Positions 55,609-64,000 of a stretch of 64,000 nt of DNA are shown here, in pieces (positions within the stretch are counted from its first letter, which is position 1; each line of letters begins with the position of its first letter). Source of the DNA: Sphingobium estronivorans (GTDB taxonomy: Bacteria > Pseudomonadota > Alphaproteobacteria > Sphingomonadales > Sphingomonadaceae); contig NZ_LFCT01000003.1 of the NCBI RefSeq assembly GCF_008692605.1, positions 124,001 to 188,000 on the forward strand, read 5' to 3'. The notes under the pieces are model-generated. The model was not told the origin of the DNA. It did no database searches and worked only from the letters and a program-made list of their open reading frames with translations. The translations under genes were made by a program, and so were the position numbers.

Positions 55609-58440
55609 TCAGGCCTTCAGCACCTCGTCGCAGCGATGACAAAGCGTGCCGTCTTCCTCAACCTCCGGCAGCAGGCGCCAGCAGCGGCCGCATTTGTGCC
55701 AGTCGCTAGGCTTGACCTCGATGCCGTCGCCTTTGCCCATTTCGACGCGGGCAACGATTGCGATCTCCGCGAAATCGACGCCGCCGGTTGCCAGCAACTC
55801 GCCCATGGTGACATCGGCTTCCAGGCTTGAGCGGACGATCTTTTCGCGGCGCAGCGGTTCGATGGCTTCGTTGACCTGATCGCGCTGATCGCGCAGTTCC
55901 GTCCATTTGTCGCCAAGGCTGCCATTGGCCCAATGGGAATCGACTTCCGGCCATTCGAGGAAATGGACGCTTTCTTCGGCATTTGGATAGCGGCTTTGCC
56001 AGACTTCCTCAGCGGTGAAGGGAATGATCGGCGCGGCATAGCGGACCAGCGCGTGGAACAGCGTGTCGAGTACCGTGCGATAGGCGCGGCGCTTGGGGTC
56101 CGACTTCGCATCGCAATAGAGGCAGTCCTTGCGAATGTCGAAGAAGAAGGCCGACAGGTCGCTGTTCGCAAAGTCCATCAACGCACGGGTGTAACGACTG
56201 AATTCCAGCCAGTTTTCGCTGTCCGCCGCCTTGTCGACCACATCCCTGAGATCCGCGTCGAGCTTGGCGAGCAGATGGAGCATGTAGCGCTCCAGTTCCG
56301 GCATCTCGCTGACGGGCAGCTTTTCTTCTTCCGAAAAATCGGAAAGAGCACCCAGCAAGTAACGGAAAGTGTTGCGCAATTTACGATAGGCGTCGGAGGA
56401 GCCGGCCAGCACTTCCTTGCCGATGCGGACGTCATCGAAATAATCGGTGCTGGCAACCCAGACGCGCAATATGTCGGAGCCGCTTTCGCCGATGACCTTC
56501 AGCGGGTCGACCACATTACCGAGGCTCTTCGACATTTTGCGGCCCTGCCCATCCAGCGCGAAGCCGTGGGTGAGGACGGCGTCATAGGGCGCGCGGCCGC
56601 GGGTGCCGCTGCTTTCGAGCAGTGAGGACTGGAACCAGCCGCGATGCTGGTCGGAGCCTTCGAGATAGAGGTCGGCGCGGGCGTCGGGGCCGTAGCGGCC
56701 TTCCACAACGAAGCTGTGGGTCGAGCCGCTGTCGAACCAGACGTCGAGAATATCGTTCACCACCTCATAATCGTTGAGGTCGTAATCGGGGCCGAGCAGG
56801 ACCTGATGGTCGGCGCCGAACCATGCGTCGGCGCCCGCGCCCTTGAACGCTTCGACGATGCGGGCATTGACTGCTTTATCAACCAGATATTCACCGCTCT
56901 TGCGATGGACATAGAGCGCGATCGGCACGCCCCAGGCGCGCTGGCGGCTGATCACCCAGTCGGGACGCCCCTCCACCATCGAGCGGATGCGGTTGATCGA
57001 GCGTTCCGGCACCCAGCGGGTCTGTTCGATGGCGTCGACCGCCAGTTCGCGCAGGGTCGGGTCATTGGTGACGATCGGCGTGGGCAGGATGCCCTCGCCC
57101 GCTTCGACCACGGCGCCCGCCTGCCGCTGGTCCATCGGGATGAACCATTGCGGGGTGCAGCGGAAGATGATCTTCGCCTTGGAGCGCCAGCTGTGGGGGT
57201 AGCTGTGCTTGAAGTCATCGGACGCGGCGAGCAACCCGCCTGCTTCACGCAGATCGGTGCAGATCGGGCCGTCCTTGCCGACGAACTTCGGGTTGATGAC
57301 CGATCCCTGACCGCCGAGCCAGAGCCAATCCTCGCGATATTTGCCGTCATTCTCGACGGCGAAGACCGGATTAATGCCGTTCGCCTTGCACAGCGCGAAG
57401 TCGTCCTCGCCATGGTCGGGCGCCATGTGGACAAGGCCGGTGCCCGCGTCGGTGGTCACGAAATCGCCTGCGAGCAGCGGACGCGGCTTGGCGAAGAAGC
57501 CGCCGAGCGCGTGCATCGGATGGCGGGCGACGGCGCCGGCCAAGGCGGCACCCTTAAAATGCTTGTGCGGCTGGGCGTGAACAAGGCCCGAGCGCTCCTT
57601 GAAGGCGGCAATCAGGGCTTCGGCGATGATGAACTTGCGCCCATCGCCTTCCAGCAGCACATACTCAACCTCCGGCCCATAGGCCAAAGCCTGGTTGACC
57701 GGAATCGTCCACGGCGTCGTCGTCCAGATCACCGCATGGGCACCGACCAACTCCGGCGCGCCCGGCGCTTCGACAATCTCGAACGCCACGTCGATCTGGG
57801 TCGAGACGATGTCCTCATATTCCACTTCCGCCTCGGCCAGCGCGGTCTTTTCGACCGGGGACCACATGACGGGCTTGGCGCCGCGATAGAGCTGGCCGCT
57901 TTCCGCGAATTTCAGCAGTTCGCCGACAATGGTGGCTTCGGCGTCGAACTTCATGGTCAGATAGGGATCGTCCCAATCGCCCATGACGCCAAGGCGCTTG
58001 AACTGCTCCTTCTGCACGCCGACCCATTTGTCGGCATAGGCGCGGCATTCGGCGCGGAACTCCTGCGCGGGAACCTCGTCCTTATTCTGCTTCTTCTTGC
58101 GATATTCCTCCTCGATCTTCCATTCGATCGGAAGGCCGTGGCAGTCCCAGCCGGGCACATAAGGCGCGTCCTTGCCGAGAAGGCTCTGCGAACGCACGAT
58201 GATGTCCTTCAGCACCTTGTTCATCGCATGGCCCATATGGATGTCGCCATTGGCATAGGGCGGGCCGTCGTGCAGGATGAAGCGTTCGCGGCCCTTCCGC
58301 CGCTCGCGCAGCTTGCCGTAGAGGTCCATTTCCTCCCAGCGCGCCAGAATGGCCGGTTCCTTCTGCGCCAGCCCCGCCTTCATCGGAAAGTCGGTGACGG
58401 GAAGGAAAACGGTGCTCTTATAGTCAGGCTGGTCGGTCAT
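55609..58440 (-). CDS. ileS: Isoleucyl-tRNA synthetase
   Basis: A 943-residue class Ia synthetase. The HIGH motif appears as DIHMGHAMNK near residue 65 and KMSKS as GRKMSKSLGN; the CP1 editing domain lies between. A C-terminal zinc site is formed by CGRCW and CHRC near the end. It charges tRNA-Ile and edits valine. It stands downstream of ribF on the same strand (34 bp gap) and upstream of lspA, the ribF-ileS-lspA order known from many proteobacteria. Confidence 0.97.
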   Translation of the reverse strand: MTDQPDYKSTVFLPVTDFPMKAGLAQKEPAILARWEEMDLYGKLRERRKGRERFILHDGPPYANGDIHMGHAMNKVLKDIIVRSQSLLGKDAPYVPGWDCHGLPIEWKIEEEYRKKKQNKDEVPAQEFRAECRAYADKWVGVQKEQFKRLGVMGDWDDPYLTMKFDAEATIVGELLKFAESGQLYRGAKPVMWSPVEKTALAEAEVEYEDIVSTQIDVAFEIVEAPGAPELVGAHAVIWTTTPWTIPVNQALAYGPEVEYVLLEGDGRKFIIAEALIAAFKERSGLVHAQPHKHFKGAALAGAVARHPMHALGGFFAKPRPLLAGDFVTTDAGTGLVHMAPDHGEDDFALCKANGINPVFAVENDGKYREDWLWLGGQGSVINPKFVGKDGPICTDLREAGGLLAASDDFKHSYPHSWRSKAKIIFRCTPQWFIPMDQRQAGAVVEAGEGILPTPIVTNDPTLRELAVDAIEQTRWVPERSINRIRSMVEGRPDWVISRQRAWGVPIALYVHRKSGEYLVDKAVNARIVEAFKGAGADAWFGADHQVLLGPDYDLNDYEVVNDILDVWFDSGSTHSFVVEGRYGPDARADLYLEGSDQHRGWFQSSLLESSGTRGRAPYDAVLTHGFALDGQGRKMSKSLGNVVDPLKVIGESGSDILRVWVASTDYFDDVRIGKEVLAGSSDAYRKLRNTFRYLLGALSDFSEEEKLPVSEMPELERYMLHLLAKLDADLRDVVDKAADSENWLEFSRYTRALMDFANSDLSAFFFDIRKDCLYCDAKSDPKRRAYRTVLDTLFHALVRYAAPIIPFTAEEVWQSRYPNAEESVHFLEWPEVDSHWANGSLGDKWTELRDQRDQVNEAIEPLRREKIVRSSLEADVTMGELLATGGVDFAEIAIVARVEMGKGDGIEVKPSDWHKCGRCWRLLPEVEEDGTLCHRCDEVLKA

Positions 58441-58474
58441 CGGGATCCGCGCGTGTTAATTTGATCGCGCGGCA

Positions 58475-59413
58475 TTAGGCGAGGTGCGGCGTTCCCGCAA
58501 GGATTTGCCGTGCATCGTCGCAATCCTTGGCGATGGCGGCCATCAGCGCATCCAGGCCGTCGAATTTCGCTTCGGAACGCAGATAATGGATGAGTTGGAC
58601 CTCGATCCGCTGGTTGTAGAGGCTTTCGGCGAAGTCGAAGAAATGCGGCTCCAGCAATTCCTTGGGCGGATCGAAGGTCGGACGGATGCCAAGATTGGCG
58701 GCGCCGTCCAGGACCCGTCCATCGGGGAGCAGGCCGCGCACGGCGTAAATGCCGTAGGCCGGACGCAGAAAATGGCCGAGATCGACATTCGCGGTCGGAA
58801 AACCGATGGTGCGACCCAATTTATCGCCGTGCTGGACGACCCCCTCTATGGCGAAGGGACGGGTCAGCAGACGGGTCGCCGTTTCGCAGTCGCCCGATGT
58901 CAGCGCCCCGCGGATGCGGGTGGAGGAGATAATGTCTCCGCCGGCGTCGGTAACGGGCGCGACAGCCTCCGCGCTGAGGCCCATGGTGGCGCCCAGCCGC
59001 GCGAGAGTCTCGATGGAACCGGCGCGGTCCTTGCCGAAGGTGAAATCCTGCCCCGTGACCACTCCCGCCACACCCCAATCGACGAGCAGGCGAACGAAGG
59101 CTTCGGGATCGAGCGATGCGAGATTGCGGGTGAAGTCGAACACCAGCATGGCGTCAGCGCCCGCCCGGGCGAAGAGGCGTTCGCGCTGGTCCAGCGTCGT
59201 CAGCCGGAACCAGGGCGTGTCCGGGCGGAACAGGCGCATGGGGTGCGGGTCGAAAGTCGCGATGATCGCGGGGCGGCCTTGCGCGCGGGCGCAGTCGATG
59301 GCGCGACCGGCCACGGCCTGATGACCTGCGTGGAATCCGTCGAAATTACCCAGCGCCATGATGCACCCGCGCAAATGGGCGGGGATCGGGTCGCTGCTGT
59401 GCAGGCGCTCCAT
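58475..59413 (-). CDS. ribF: Bifunctional riboflavin kinase / FAD synthetase
   Basis: A 312-residue two-domain enzyme. The N-terminal adenylyltransferase has ALGNFDGFHAGHQAV and IISSTRIRGAL; the C-terminal kinase has GRTIGFPTANVDL. It turns riboflavin into FMN and then FAD. The ATG at 59413 begins the conserved region; the frame stays open a little further to 59449. Gene order ribF-ileS-lspA is conserved, and folA lies just upstream, 8 bp before the start. Confidence 0.95.
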   Translation of the reverse strand: MERLHSSDPIPAHLRGCIMALGNFDGFHAGHQAVAGRAIDCARAQGRPAIIATFDPHPMRLFRPDTPWFRLTTLDQRERLFARAGADAMLVFDFTRNLASLDPEAFVRLLVDWGVAGVVTGQDFTFGKDRAGSIETLARLGATMGLSAEAVAPVTDAGGDIISSTRIRGALTSGDCETATRLLTRPFAIEGVVQHGDKLGRTIGFPTANVDLGHFLRPAYGIYAVRGLLPDGRVLDGAANLGIRPTFDPPKELLEPHFFDFAESLYNQRIEVQLIHYLRSEAKFDGLDALMAAIAKDCDDARQILAGTPHLA

Positions 59414-59421
59414 GGGCCGGG

Positions 59422-61016
<1,595 letters not shown>

Positions 61017-61017
61017 C

Positions 61018-61512
61018 TTATTCGGGGGTTTCCGCTACGTCGTTGGTCTGCCGGACGCGCCAGGCGTCGAGACGCTGCGCCAGCGCTTCATCGGTGGTGG
61101 CGAGGATGGACGCGGCGAACAAAGCCGCATTGATCGCGCCGGGCTTGCCGATGGCGAGCGTGCCCACCGGGATGCCGCCGGGCATCTGAACGATGGAGAG
61201 CAGGCTGTCCATGCCCTTCAGCGATTTGGATTCCACCGGCACGCCAAGGACCGGCAGACGGGTCATCGACGCGGCCATGCCGGGAAGGTGCGCGGCGCCG
61301 CCCGCGCCCGCGATGATGACCTTCAGGCCACGTCCGACCGCCCCGGTGGCATAGTCGTAGAGGCGCTGCGGAGTGCGGTGGGCGGAAACGACCTTGCACT
61401 CATGAGCGACGCCAAGCGCTTCCAGCGTTTCGGAGGCGTGGCGCATCGTTTCCCAGTCGGATCGGCTGCCCATGATGATGCCGACGGTCGCGGCTTCGGT
61501 TGCCCCGGTCAT
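61018..61512 (-). CDS. purE: N5-carboxyaminoimidazole ribonucleotide mutase
   Basis: A 164-residue class I PurE, with [13 protein letters not shown] at residues ~10-22, [14 protein letters not shown] and the glycine-rich [14 protein letters not shown] loop holding the catalytic histidine. It shifts the carboxylate of N5-CAIR to make CAIR. The ATG at 61512 starts the conserved region; an ATG at 61563 would give an unsupported extension. It leads the purE-purK-folA transcript. Confidence 0.96.
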   Translation of the reverse strand: MTGATEAATVGIIMGSRSDWETMRHASETLEALGVAHECKVVSAHRTPQRLYDYATGAVGRGLKVIIAGAGGAAHLPGMAASMTRLPVLGVPVESKSLKGMDSLLSIVQMPGGIPVGTLAIGKPGAINAALFAASILATTDEALAQRLDAWRVRQTNDVAETPE

Positions 61513-61564
61513 TTTGCTTGGCACTTCCCTGCCTGATGCCACCCAAAAGGGTATGGAAAGCAAA

Positions 61565-61593
61565 GCCCCTTAGCGGCAGGACCGCCAAGGGGC
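61565..61593 (-). terminator. Hairpin after gpmA
   Basis: Read on the minus strand, GCCCCTT-N15-AAGGGGC forms a 7-bp outer stem with an inner GCGG/CCGC pairing, ending before TTTGCTTT. It lies 37 bp after the gpmA stop and upstream of purE, so it should end gpmA transcripts. The T tract is interrupted. Confidence 0.6.
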
Positions 61594-61629
61594 AATGCGG
61601 GATTTCGGTTCAATCGATGCGGAGAAAAA

Positions 61630-62316
61630 TCAACGCTCCGACAGATAGTAACGGTCCTTCGCGGTCAGATCGTCATTCAGTTCATAGACGATGGGCTGGC
61701 CGGTCGGGATTTCCAGTTCGGTGATCTCGTCATCGGGGATGTTCGAGAGGTGCTTCACCAGCGCCCGCAGCGAGTTGCCGTGGGCGGAGATCAGGACGCG
61801 CTTGCCCGCCTTCAGGTCCGGGGCGATCTTCGCCTCCCAATAGGGCAGCACCCGGGCGATGGTGTCCTTCAGGGACTCCGTCGCGGGGATCGGGATGCCG
61901 GCATAGCGGCGGTCCTTCGACAGGTCGAACTCGCTGTCCGCTTCCAGCGGCGGCGGCGGCGTGTCGAAGCTGCGGCGCCAGATCTTCACCTGATCGTCGC
62001 CATGCTTGGCCGCCGTCTCCGCCTTGTTGAGGCCGGTGAGGCCGCCATAATGGCGCTCATTGAGGTGCCAGTCCTTTTCGACCGGCAACCACAGCCGGCC
62101 CATTTCCTCCAGCGCCAGGTTCAGCGTCTTGATCGCGCGGGTCTGGACCGAGGTGTAGCACTGGTCGAAGTCCAGCCCCTTTGCCGCCATCAGGCGCCCG
62201 GCGGCGCGTGCTTCCTCGGCGCCCTTCTTGGTCACATCCACGTCCCACCAGCCGGTGAAGCGGTTTTCAAGGTTCCACGAGGATTGACCGTGGCGGATAA
62301 GGACGAGCGTGGGCAT
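61630..62316 (-). CDS. gpmA: 2,3-bisphosphoglycerate-dependent phosphoglycerate mutase
   Basis: A 228-residue enzyme interconverting 3- and 2-phosphoglycerate. The phosphohistidine is in [18 protein letters not shown] at the N-terminus, the second histidine in [14 protein letters not shown], and [12 protein letters not shown] marks the substrate pocket. It serves the lower glycolytic part that receives Entner-Doudoroff glyceraldehyde-3-phosphate. ATG 62316 has AGGAG about 9 bases upstream. It is divergent from sppA. Confidence 0.95.
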   Translation of the reverse strand: MPTLVLIRHGQSSWNLENRFTGWWDVDVTKKGAEEARAAGRLMAAKGLDFDQCYTSVQTRAIKTLNLALEEMGRLWLPVEKDWHLNERHYGGLTGLNKAETAAKHGDDQVKIWRRSFDTPPPPLEADSEFDLSKDRRYAGIPIPATESLKDTIARVLPYWEAKIAPDLKAGKRVLISAHGNSLRALVKHLSNIPDDEITELEIPTGQPIVYELNDDLTAKDRYYLSER

Positions 62317-62471
62317 GAAGCGTGTCTCCTGCAAGAGAAACCAAATATTGCGCCCTCCCATAGCGTCGGAAAATATGGGCGCAAGCTTGTGCGGTCTCCG
62401 CTTCCCCCCACATTGCAGTCGGTCCGTCGATGGGATAGCCCTTGGGCAGAGCAAAAAAGGAAGCAGGCATC

Positions 62472-64000
62472 TTGGCTTTTGTGAAAGGCGCGTGGCGCAT
62501 TTTGGTCGCGATCAAGGACGGGCTGGTGCTGCTGTTCCTGCTGGGCTTCTTCGGGCTGCTCTATGCCGCCCTGTCCTGGTCGCCCAAGCCCGCCCAGAGC
62601 GTGAGCAGCGGCGCGCTGCTGCTGAAGCTGGACGGCACCATCGTCGAGCAGCCGTCGGAGGTCGACCCGATGGCGCTGCTGACGGGATCGAAGGACAAGG
62701 CCCGGGAATATGGCCTGGCCGACATCGTCGCCGCGCTGGATGCCGCCAGGGACGACCGGAAGGTGAAGGCCGTGGTGCTGAACCTGGACGGGTTCATGGG
62801 CGGCGGTCAGGTGGCGCTGGCGCGGGTCGGCAAGGCGCTGGACGCAGTCCGCGCGGCGAAGAAGCCGATTTTCGCCTATGCCACCATCTATAGCGACGAC
62901 AGCTATCAACTGGCGGCCCACGCAACCGAAAGCTGGGTCGATCCGCTGGGCGGGGTCGCGATCATCGGACGCGGCGGATCGGGCCTCTATTATAAGGGCC
63001 TGATCGACAAGCTGGGCGTCAACACCCATGTCTATCGCGTCGGCACCTATAAGAGCTTTGTCGAACCGTTCACGCGCACGGGCCAGTCGCCCGAAGCGAA
63101 ACAGGCCAATCAGGCGCTGGCCAATGCTCTGTGGGAGGACTGGCAGCAGGAAGTCGCCAAGGCGCGGCCCAAGGCGAAGCTGGCCGCCTATACCGGCAAT
63201 CCGGCGGCGGCGGCGGAGGGTGCGGGCGGCAATCTGGCCAAGGCGGCGCTGGATGCCGGACTGATCGACAGGCTGGGCGACGCAGCGGCCTTTGGCGAGC
63301 GGGTAGCACAGGTGGCGGGCGACGCGCCGGACGACAAGCCCGGCGGCTTCGCGACCATCGACCTGAAAAATTACATGGGCGCACACAAGCCAGCCAATGG
63401 CGGCAATATCGGCGTGCTGACCGTGGCGGGCGACATCGTCGATGGCGAGGCGGGACCTGGAACCGCAGCAGGCGACACGATTTCCGCGCTGCTGCGCAAG
63501 GCGCTGGCGGACAAGGATTTGAAGGCGCTGGTGGTGCGGGTCGATTCGCCCGGCGGTTCGGTGATGGCGTCGGAAAAGATCCGCAGCGCGATCATGGCCG
63601 CCAAGTCGGATGGGCTGCCCGTGGTCGTCTCCATGGGCAATGTCGCGGCCAGCGGCGGATATTGGGTGTCGACGCCGGGCGATGTCATCTTTGCCGAGCC
63701 TGACACGATCACCGGCTCCATCGGCGTATTCGGCATCATCCCCAGCTTTGAGGGCACGCTGGCGAAGATCGGCGTCACCACCGATGGCGTGAAGACCACG
63801 CCGCTGTCGGGCCAGCCCGATGTCGTCGGCGGCACGACGCCGGAATTCGACCGGATCATGCAGATGGGGGTCGAGGATATTTACGGCCGTTTCGTGGGAC
63901 TGGTGGCCCAAGCCCGGCGCAAGACGCCGCAGCAGATCGACGCCATTGCGCAAGGCCGCGTCTGGGACGGCGGCACGGCGCGGCAGATCGGGCTGGTCGA
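62472..64000 (+). CDS. sppA: Signal peptide peptidase SppA, 67K type (3' end outside window)
   Basis: At least 509 residues of a membrane-anchored serine protease; the frame runs off the window. One hydrophobic helix ([18 protein letters not shown]) at residues 17-34 is followed by two tandem SppA/ClpP-fold repeats. The catalytic pair of the 67K type is visible: K194 in [10 protein letters not shown] and S394 in NVAASGGYW. It degrades leftover signal peptides in the inner membrane. The start is TTG 62472, preceded by AAGGAAG; GTG 62481 is the alternative. Only a few C-terminal residues should be missing. Confidence 0.92.
   Translation, partial: MAFVKGAWRILVAIKDGLVLLFLLGFFGLLYAALSWSPKPAQSVSSGALLLKLDGTIVEQPSEVDPMALLTGSKDKAREYGLADIVAALDAARDDRKVKAVVLNLDGFMGGGQVALARVGKALDAVRAAKKPIFAYATIYSDDSYQLAAHATESWVDPLGGVAIIGRGGSGLYYKGLIDKLGVNTHVYRVGTYKSFVEPFTRTGQSPEAKQANQALANALWEDWQQEVAKARPKAKLAAYTGNPAAAAEGAGGNLAKAALDAGLIDRLGDAAAFGERVAQVAGDAPDDKPGGFATIDLKNYMGAHKPANGGNIGVLTVAGDIVDGEAGPGTAAGDTISALLRKALADKDLKALVVRVDSPGGSVMASEKIRSAIMAAKSDGLPVVVSMGNVAASGGYWVSTPGDVIFAEPDTITGSIGVFGIIPSFEGTLAKIGVTTDGVKTTPLSGQPDVVGGTTPEFDRIMQMGVEDIYGRFVGLVAQARRKTPQQIDAIAQGRVWDGGTARQIGLV

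Overview
The window is a GC-rich, gene-dense chromosomal segment of an alphaproteobacterium, most probably a member of the Sphingomonadaceae (Sphingobium, Sphingomonas or a close relative). This rests on the gene order zwf-edd-glk-eda (Entner-Doudoroff pathway), a cyoABCD operon that also carries surf1 and a RegB/RegA-type redox pair, alphaproteobacterial families (DUF2794, DUF3035, EpsC-type serine acetyltransferase), an EcfG-type (general stress sigma factor) promoter, and many GTG/TTG starts with 1-4 base stop/start overlaps. No insertion sequence, prophage, integron or CRISPR array was seen. Nearly all of it looks like core metabolism, so the novelty lies in regulatory details and unusual gene pairings.

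Layout. 1-3.7 kb: valine catabolism (acyl-CoA dehydrogenase cut by the window edge, 3-hydroxyisobutyryl-CoA hydrolase, mmsB) facing an enoyl-CoA hydratase. 3.8-7.7 kb: folE with a coupled pteridine-reductase-like SDR, a MocA-like nucleotidyltransferase, an EntS-like MFS exporter. 7.8-11.3 kb: thiolase and FadJ-type beta-oxidation genes behind a palindromic operator. 11.3-15 kb: galE, ybaK-like deacylase, pgl, a small membrane protein, an aminotransferase. 15-20.4 kb: possible small RNA, tRNA-Leu(CAA), then zwf-edd-glk-eda. 20.4-26.5 kb: lipoprotein, hemB with a gamma-carbonic anhydrase, two DUF2807 envelope proteins, an ammonium transporter overlapping a glycosyltransferase. 26.5-34.8 kb: MHS transporter, then cyoABCD-surf1-regB-regA. 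34.8-44.8 kb: tRNA-Gly(CCC), PAS-PAS hybrid kinase with a stress-type promoter, alpha/beta hydrolase, flavin oxidoreductase, DUF2794 and cysE, TSUP transporter, oxyR, pgsA-moaD-moaE, LplT-like MFS. 44.8-51.7 kb: PBP1-type peptidoglycan synthase, GT-C-like membrane protein, IscU-like protein with a Kef-type antiporter and DUF423 protein, zur-like regulator. 51.7-64 kb: dxs, SRPBCC/ArsR module, DUF3035 lipoprotein, lspA, ileS, ribF, folA, purE-purK, gpmA and sppA (cut by the window end).

How the genes work together. Glucose-6-phosphate is oxidised by Zwf, Pgl and Edd, and Eda cleaves the product to pyruvate and glyceraldehyde-3-phosphate; GpmA works in lower glycolysis. Valine and fatty acid breakdown feed reducing equivalents to the quinone pool, which the bo3 oxidase empties into oxygen. 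The oxidase is encoded with its probable assembly factor and with a kinase that, by family, senses quinone redox state, so the operon may sense the pool it drains. Folate/pterin, riboflavin, purine, haem, isoprenoid and molybdopterin genes are otherwise ordinary biosynthetic functions.
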